From the NCBI GenBank assembly GCA_903923345.1, contig CAIXXI010000536.1:1-18091 (forward strand): 18,091 nucleotides of DNA, in the 5' to 3' direction. This document shows, piece after piece, positions 14,196 to 18,091 of this stretch. Numbering within the stretch: position 1 is the stretch's first letter; the number at the start of each line of letters is the position of its first letter. Origin of the DNA: an uncultured Burkholderiales bacterium (GTDB lineage Bacteria > Pseudomonadota > Gammaproteobacteria > Burkholderiales > Burkholderiaceae_E). The notes beneath the pieces were generated by a model that was not told the origin of the DNA, searched no databases, and saw only the letters and a program-made list of their open reading frames with translations. Both the position numbers and the translations under genes were made by a program.

Positions 14196-15410
14196 ATGCG
14201 CGCGCTGATCATCCACCAGAACTTTCCCGGCCAGTTCGTCCATGTGGCCCGGGCCTTGGCCGACGACCCTCAGAACGACGTGGTGGCCATCGGCGACGCC
14301 CGCACGCTGAGCAAGCGGCCTGCGGTACACCCCAAAATCAGGCTGATGGCCTATGACTCGCCCGAGGGCGGCTCGGCAAGCACCCATCCCTATCTGCGTG
14401 ATCACGAAGGCCATGTGCGCCGTGGGCAAGTCGTGCTGCGCATGCTGATGCAGCTTAAAGCGAGCGGCTGGGCGCCCGACCTCATCCTGGCGCACCCGGG
14501 CTGGGGCGAGGGGCTGTTCCTGAAAGATGCCTACCCCGATGCGCGGGTGCTGCAGTACTTCGAGTACTACTACGACTCGCACGGCGGGGATGTGGGCTTC
14601 GACCCTGAATTTCCCGACACGCTGGATGACTGCGCCCGCGTGCGGGTCAAAAACGCGACGCAGCTCATCAGCCTGATGGGCAGTGACCTGGGGCTGTCGC
14701 CCACGCAATGGCAGAAGTCCCGTTTTCCGGCGCTGCTGCAAGAAAAGCTGAGCGTGGTTCACGAAGGCGTGGACACCGAACGCGTGAAACCCGACCCCGA
14801 GGCCTGGGTGCAGCTGAACGGTCATCGATTCAAGCCAGGCGATGAGGTGGTGACCTTCGTGTCGCGCAACCTCGAGCCCTATCGCGGCTTTCATACCTTC
14901 ATGCGGGCCTTGCCACATCTGCAGGCGCTGCGCCCCAAGGCCCATGTGGTGATCGTGGGTGGCGATGAGGTGAGCTACGGCCGCAGGCCGCCTGCAGGCA
15001 CGACATATCGGCAACTGTATTGCGGGCACCTGGCGCAGTCAGTCGACTGGAGCCGCGTGCACTTCACCGGGCGACTGCCGTATCTGGACTATCTTCGCGT
15101 GATGCAGGTCTCAGCCGCGCATGTGTACCTGACCGTGCCCTTCGTGCTGTCCTGGTCGATGCTGGAAGCGATGGCCGCAGGCTGCCTGGTGGTGGGCTCG
15201 GCCACCTCTCCGGTGCAGGAGGTGATCACGCACGGCGAGAACGGCCTGCTGACCGACTTCTTCGACCCGCAGGCGATCGCCAGAACGGTGGCACAGGCCC
15301 TGGCCGAGCCGCCACCCGGGCTGCGAGAGGCGGCACGTCGGACGGTGGTGGAGCGCTACGACCTGCACAGCGTGTGCTTGCCGCAGTGGATGCGTTTACT
15401 GGGGATGTGA
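14196..15410 (+). CDS. Glycosyltransferase (GT4-like, Glyco_trans_4_3 N-terminal domain)
   Basis: GT-B fold glycosyltransferase, 404 aa. The N-terminal domain opens with MRALIIHQNFPGQFVHVARAL, typical of the Glyco_trans_4_3 (PF12000) family, and the C-terminal half is a glycosyltransferase group 1 domain (VTFVSRNLEPYRGFHTFMRALP..., VHFTGRLPYLDYLRVMQVS). The nucleotide-sugar motif reads FVLSWSMLEAMAAGCLVVGS: the second Glu of the usual E-x7-E is present, but the first position is Phe, which I recall as a trait of this family. No signal peptide; it probably acts at the inner face of the membrane in making an envelope polysaccharide or glycolipid. The start at 14196 is set by family similarity, because no Shine-Dalgarno is visible and an out-of-frame ATG lies 8 bp upstream. 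No other sugar gene is nearby, so acceptor and donor are unknown. Confidence 0.9.
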   Translation: MRALIIHQNFPGQFVHVARALADDPQNDVVAIGDARTLSKRPAVHPKIRLMAYDSPEGGSASTHPYLRDHEGHVRRGQVVLRMLMQLKASGWAPDLILAHPGWGEGLFLKDAYPDARVLQYFEYYYDSHGGDVGFDPEFPDTLDDCARVRVKNATQLISLMGSDLGLSPTQWQKSRFPALLQEKLSVVHEGVDTERVKPDPEAWVQLNGHRFKPGDEVVTFVSRNLEPYRGFHTFMRALPHLQALRPKAHVVIVGGDEVSYGRRPPAGTTYRQLYCGHLAQSVDWSRVHFTGRLPYLDYLRVMQVSAAHVYLTVPFVLSWSMLEAMAAGCLVVGSATSPVQEVITHGENGLLTDFFDPQAIARTVAQALAEPPPGLREAARRTVVERYDLHSVCLPQWMRLLGM

Positions 15411-15513
15411 TCGGCAAGCGTGAACGCACCTCGATGTGCGAATCAGGCTGGCGCTGTTGGCAGACAGGCTACTATTCGGCCCCACCAAAAAAATTCTTTC
15501 CAAAGGGACGTGT

Positions 15514-16206
15514 ATGAAGAAGGGCATCGCGGAGTTCATCGGGACGTTCACGCTCGTGCTGTTTGGCTGCGGCGCCGCGGTCATCGCCGGTCCTGCTGTC
15601 GGTGCCACCACGGTGGGTGTACTCGGCATCGCCCTGGCGTTTGGCTTGGCGATTGTCGCCATGGCCTATGGCATCGGCCCGGTGTCGGGCTGCCACGTTA
15701 ATCCGGCGGTCAGCTTCGGGGCATTCGTCGCGGGGCGGATGTCCGCCAGCGACTTGATCACCTATGTCATCGCCCAATGCCTGGGCGCCATCGCTGGCGC
15801 GGCCGTGCTGTGGCTGATCATGTCCGGCAAGGCATCCGGCTGGAATGGCGGACTCGGCGCCAATGGCTGGGGACCGGGCTATCTCGGTGAATACAATCTC
15901 CTGTCGGCGGCGGTCTTTGAAATCGTCGCAAGCTTCCTGTTTCTGGTCACCATCCTGGGCGTGACCCAGAAAAACGCTCCGGCGCATCTGGCAGGCCTGG
16001 CGATCGGTTTGACCCTTGCGGTCATCCATATCGTCGGCATCAACATCACCGGCGTTTCGGTCAACCCGGCACGCAGCCTCGGCCCCGCACTGCTGATGGG
16101 AGACAAACCGCTGGGGCAACTGTGGCTGTTCATCGTGGCTCCGCTGATCGGCGCCGCCCTCGCGGGATTCCTGTTCCGCATCAAGGTGCTGTCCGCCGAG
16201 GACTGA
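15514..16206 (+). CDS. aqpZ: Aquaporin Z
   Basis: Inner-membrane water channel of the MIP family, 230 aa (E. coli AqpZ 231). Six transmembrane segments and two half-helices are evident, with NPA motifs at residues 63-65 (CHVNPAVS) and 184-186 (SVNPARS). Aromatic/arginine filter residues by alignment with E. coli are F43, H172 and R187. The fourth position, T183 in E. coli, is V181 here. The absence of a glycerol-facilitator D-insert agrees with water selectivity. The ATG at 15514 is preceded by AAAGGGA, and the open frame upstream lacks similarity. The gene follows the glycosyltransferase after 103 bp and converges on the VOC gene, with a hairpin containing both stop codons. Confidence 0.97.
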   Translation: MKKGIAEFIGTFTLVLFGCGAAVIAGPAVGATTVGVLGIALAFGLAIVAMAYGIGPVSGCHVNPAVSFGAFVAGRMSASDLITYVIAQCLGAIAGAAVLWLIMSGKASGWNGGLGANGWGPGYLGEYNLLSAAVFEIVASFLFLVTILGVTQKNAPAHLAGLAIGLTLAVIHIVGINITGVSVNPARSLGPALLMGDKPLGQLWLFIVAPLIGAALAGFLFRIKVLSAED

Positions 16207-16229
16207 GGTCAGGCGGCCCGCCTGCTCAG
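16203..16229. terminator. Shared hairpin containing the stop codons of aqpZ and the VOC gene
   Basis: CTGAG (16203-16207) pairs with CTCAG (16225-16229), and CAGGCG (16210-16215) pairs with CGCCTG (16219-16224), giving 11 pairs with a 3-nt loop and a 2-nt bulge. The aqpZ stop (16204-16206) and the VOC stop (16226-16228) both lie inside the outer stem. The palindrome works on both strands, but no U-tract follows on either, so it may be a Rho-assisted or 3'-end-protecting bidirectional terminator. Confidence 0.5.
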
Positions 16230-16756
16230 GACGGCCAGACCTCCCGAATGGGGTCCTTGCCGTCCCAGTTCGCGGCTGCTTCGCGCACGCCGGTGAAGAT
16301 CCGCTCACGGCCTGTGGTGAGGTCGGCCATTTCGATGACCGTGCCCGGATGGCCTTCGTTCCAGAGGTACACGAAGCGTCCCCGCGGGCTGTCGCCCTGC
16401 TGGCCGATGGTGTAGCCGCTGGCCAGGGCTTGCTTGAGCCTGGCGTCGTAGTCGGCTGGCCAACTCGACCAGTGCTGCATGCCTTCGTGGCCGGCCTTCA
16501 GAAAGTCCTGGTACATGCTGGGCGTGTTGCAGCGCTGCTGGATCAGCTCCAATTGCACATCGCCTGAATTGGCCAGTGCGATGGAGATGTGCAGGTCATC
16601 GTGCCGCTCTCCCCGATAACTGAACTCGGTGATCGCCAGTTTCTCGGTGTAGTACCAGGGCCCGACGCCGCAGACCTCGACCCAGTGCTTCATGGCCGAA
16701 TCGATGTCACGCACGACGATGCCGATCTGGCGGCAGGCTCCGAATAAACGACTCAT
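16226..16756 (-). CDS. VOC family protein (glyoxalase / methylmalonyl-CoA epimerase-like)
   Basis: Vicinal-oxygen-chelate fold protein, 176 aa, in the Glyoxalase_4 group that includes methylmalonyl-CoA epimerase. Two beta-alpha-beta-beta-beta modules are recognisable, the first opening with RQIGIVVRDIDSAMKHWVEVCGVGPW. Likely metal ligands are Q10, E70 (VQLELIQ), H95 (MQHWSSW) and E142 (VIEMAD). Q10 takes the place of the first histidine of classical epimerases, so the exact reaction is unknown. AAGGGAG lies 7 nt before the ATG. It is 27 bp downstream of the hydrolase gene on the same strand and is probably cotranscribed with it. No signal peptide: it is cytoplasmic, whereas its partner is exported. 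Confidence 0.92.
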   Translation of the reverse strand: MSRLFGACRQIGIVVRDIDSAMKHWVEVCGVGPWYYTEKLAITEFSYRGERHDDLHISIALANSGDVQLELIQQRCNTPSMYQDFLKAGHEGMQHWSSWPADYDARLKQALASGYTIGQQGDSPRGRFVYLWNEGHPGTVIEMADLTTGRERIFTGVREAAANWDGKDPIREVWPS

Positions 16757-16783
16757 GGTGAGGCTCCCTTGAGGGTTGATCGA

Positions 16784-18091
16784 CTAATGATGCAGCTCTG
16801 CCACCGACAGATGCCCCTGTGCAGCCGGCCAGGTGCGCATCGCAATGCGCTCGGTGTTGAAGCGCGCAATCACCGTGCGCGACTCGGCTGATGGCAGCAT
16901 CACGCGCGCCGCCGACTGACCGGCCACCCCAGCCACCACGCCAGGCAGCGGCGCACCATCCAGGCTCATTTCATCACGACCCAGGCCAAAGTAGCCGCGC
17001 GGGCGGGTGAGGCTCACCACCGCACCGGCCTTGCGGTCGGCGTCGCTCATGCGAAGCGGACGAAAGTTCAGCAGGTCGGACGAACGCACAAACGGCGCGC
17101 GGTACTGATGCACCGTGGCGAATCCTGGCGCACCGTACTCGAACTCAAGGCAGGTCTGCGCATCGGTTTGCAGCGGCCCCCAGCGGCCATCAGCACCCGT
17201 GGTGCGATCCAGCAGCGCCGCACCACGGCGCTCGCCGCTGTTGCAGTCCACGGCATGGACCTGCATCCGCGCACCCGCCATCGGCAGGTTGGTCGCCGCA
17301 CTGCCGGACACGCCCGTCACACGGCCATCGAGGACCACCAGCGCCTGCGGCTCGATGCCGCGGGCTGGCAAATGGCCTGTGATGAACTGATAGGTCTGCT
17401 CGAAGGCCTTGTGGTGGTACGACACCTCGCGATGGTCCAGCCCCGGTAAAACGCGGTTGTCGGCGCCTTTCAACTCGGGCCCGCGCATGTCGACATTCGT
17501 TTGAAAACTCGCGCCTTGTCCGATCCACTCGCCGGTCGGCACGGCAAATTTGTCGTTGCCATCTGAGCGCAGCGTCATCCACTTCACACCCGGCGTCACC
17601 TCCAGACCTTGCGGGCCCTGAGGCGTGTTCAGGCGCGTGAGCACCGGACCTGTGCCATTGAATTCATTGCCGGGCCGGAAATCAGTGCGCGCCCACACGC
17701 CATGGTTGGGCGTGCCCCCGAGTATTGCGTGCGACACCTTGGTAGCGCCCACGTTTTGCACATAGCTGCGTATGGCATTGCCACCGCGCGAGTTGCCAAC
17801 CAGCACCACCTGCCTTGCGCCGGTGCGCGCGAGCACCGCATCGATCTCACTGGACAGGTGCGCGGCCTGCTCGGCGGCAGAGCTGCGATCCGGCTGCGCC
17901 ACCGCATCGTCGTCTCGAGCCAGCGGGTTGGGCGCGTCGATGGCATGCAGGCGGTCGCGCGGCCAGCCATTGGATTCAAAGCGCCAGACGGTGGTCAGCC
18001 AGTTCGAGGCGCTGTCGCCGTTGCCATGCACAAAGACGACCGGCGGGGGCGTCGCACAGGCACTCAGCAGCAGGGCGAGGGTTGCAGCCAG
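16784..18091 (-). CDS. Alpha/beta hydrolase (lipase-like) lipoprotein, 5' end beyond window
   Basis: Partial gene, 435 aa visible; the N-terminus lies past position 18091. The visible start LAATLALLLSAC-ATPPP is the end of a lipoprotein signal peptide, and the GTG at 18031 is internal, not a start. The hydrolase domain shows the oxyanion segment VVFVHGNGDSASNW, the nucleophile elbow GNSRGG (Ser codon 17789-17791) and the catalytic histidine in LPGLDHREVSYHH (codon 17432-17434). A C-terminal beta-sandwich-like region from about 17340 (VLDGRVTGVSG...LPMAGARMQVHAVDCNSGERRG) resembles carboxypeptidase regulatory or transthyretin-like domains. The protein is presumably an envelope-anchored lipase or esterase; the substrate is unknown. 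It is followed after 27 bp by the VOC gene. Confidence 0.9.
   Translation of the reverse strand: MAATLALLLSACATPPPVVFVHGNGDSASNWLTTVWRFESNGWPRDRLHAIDAPNPLARDDDAVAQPDRSSAAEQAAHLSSEIDAVLARTGARQVVLVGNSRGGNAIRSYVQNVGATKVSHAILGGTPNHGVWARTDFRPGNEFNGTGPVLTRLNTPQGPQGLEVTPGVKWMTLRSDGNDKFAVPTGEWIGQGASFQTNVDMRGPELKGADNRVLPGLDHREVSYHHKAFEQTYQFITGHLPARGIEPQALVVLDGRVTGVSGSAATNLPMAGARMQVHAVDCNSGERRGAALLDRTTGADGRWGPLQTDAQTCLEFEYGAPGFATVHQYRAPFVRSSDLLNFRPLRMSDADRKAGAVVSLTRPRGYFGLGRDEMSLDGAPLPGVVAGVAGQSAARVMLPSAESRTVIARFNTERIAMRTWPAAQGHLSVAELHH

Noticed and set aside
14055..15029. The metH frame stays open for 325 codons upstream of the chosen start, antisense to the glycosyltransferase
   Set aside because: The translated extension has no MetH or other family similarity, while the opposite strand encodes a well-recognised glycosyltransferase. 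Open antisense frames are common at this GC content.
15470..15475. TACTAT as an aqpZ -10 box
   Set aside because: There is no acceptable -35 at 16-18 bp and no extended -10 TG, so it is not distinguishable from chance.
1..18091. Defence system, prophage, integron, insertion sequence or CRISPR array
   Set aside because: Every stretch longer than 150 bp is accounted for by recognised housekeeping or metabolic genes or by regulatory DNA. No transposase, integrase or spaced repeat array was found.

Overview
The window is an ordinary, gene-dense stretch of chromosome from a high-GC betaproteobacterium, most likely of the order Burkholderiales; the genus cannot be named from the sequence alone. 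The evidence is the torF-glnK-amt cluster next to ubiK and comM, a DUF1840 gene, a PF12000-type glycosyltransferase and uniformly GC-rich codon use. I see no phage, transposon, CRISPR array, toxin-antitoxin pair, tRNA or rRNA, and no sign of recent transfer.

Positions 1-2872 (minus strand) hold a nitrogen-acquisition operon: a TorF-type outer-membrane porin, the PII protein GlnK and the ammonium channel Amt. It starts from a well-formed sigma-54 promoter (2942-2957) with an NtrC-type site upstream (3020-3036), and ends in a UUCG-capped Rho-independent terminator. The amt 3' UTR also carries a hairpin with an all-pyrimidine loop. Divergent from it, 3203-6784 (plus strand) encodes UbiK, the ComM helicase, a DsbA-family oxidoreductase and an alpha-methylacyl-CoA racemase-like enzyme with a short C-terminus.

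Positions 6850-8720 (minus) hold a putative lipoprotein gene overlapping an MFS transporter gene (GTGA). A DUF1840 gene (8808-9131, plus) converges on the next minus-strand group. That group, 9254-14054, is read in the order metH (full-length, single-chain cobalamin methionine synthase), a hotdog thioesterase, then a BON-domain lipoprotein. MetH and the thioesterase are joined by a six-codon minicistron linked through two ATGA overlaps.

On the plus strand follow a GT4-like glycosyltransferase (14196-15410) and aquaporin Z (15514-16206). AqpZ converges on a minus-strand pair: a secreted lipoprotein-type alpha/beta hydrolase, whose 5' end lies beyond the window, followed by a VOC-fold protein. 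A hairpin contains both convergent stop codons.

No wholly new multi-gene system is apparent. The points most worth following are the CU-rich hairpin in the amt 3' UTR, the predicted NtrC/RpoN control that links an outer-membrane porin to ammonium uptake, the metH-thioesterase minicistron and the shared hairpin between aqpZ and the VOC gene.
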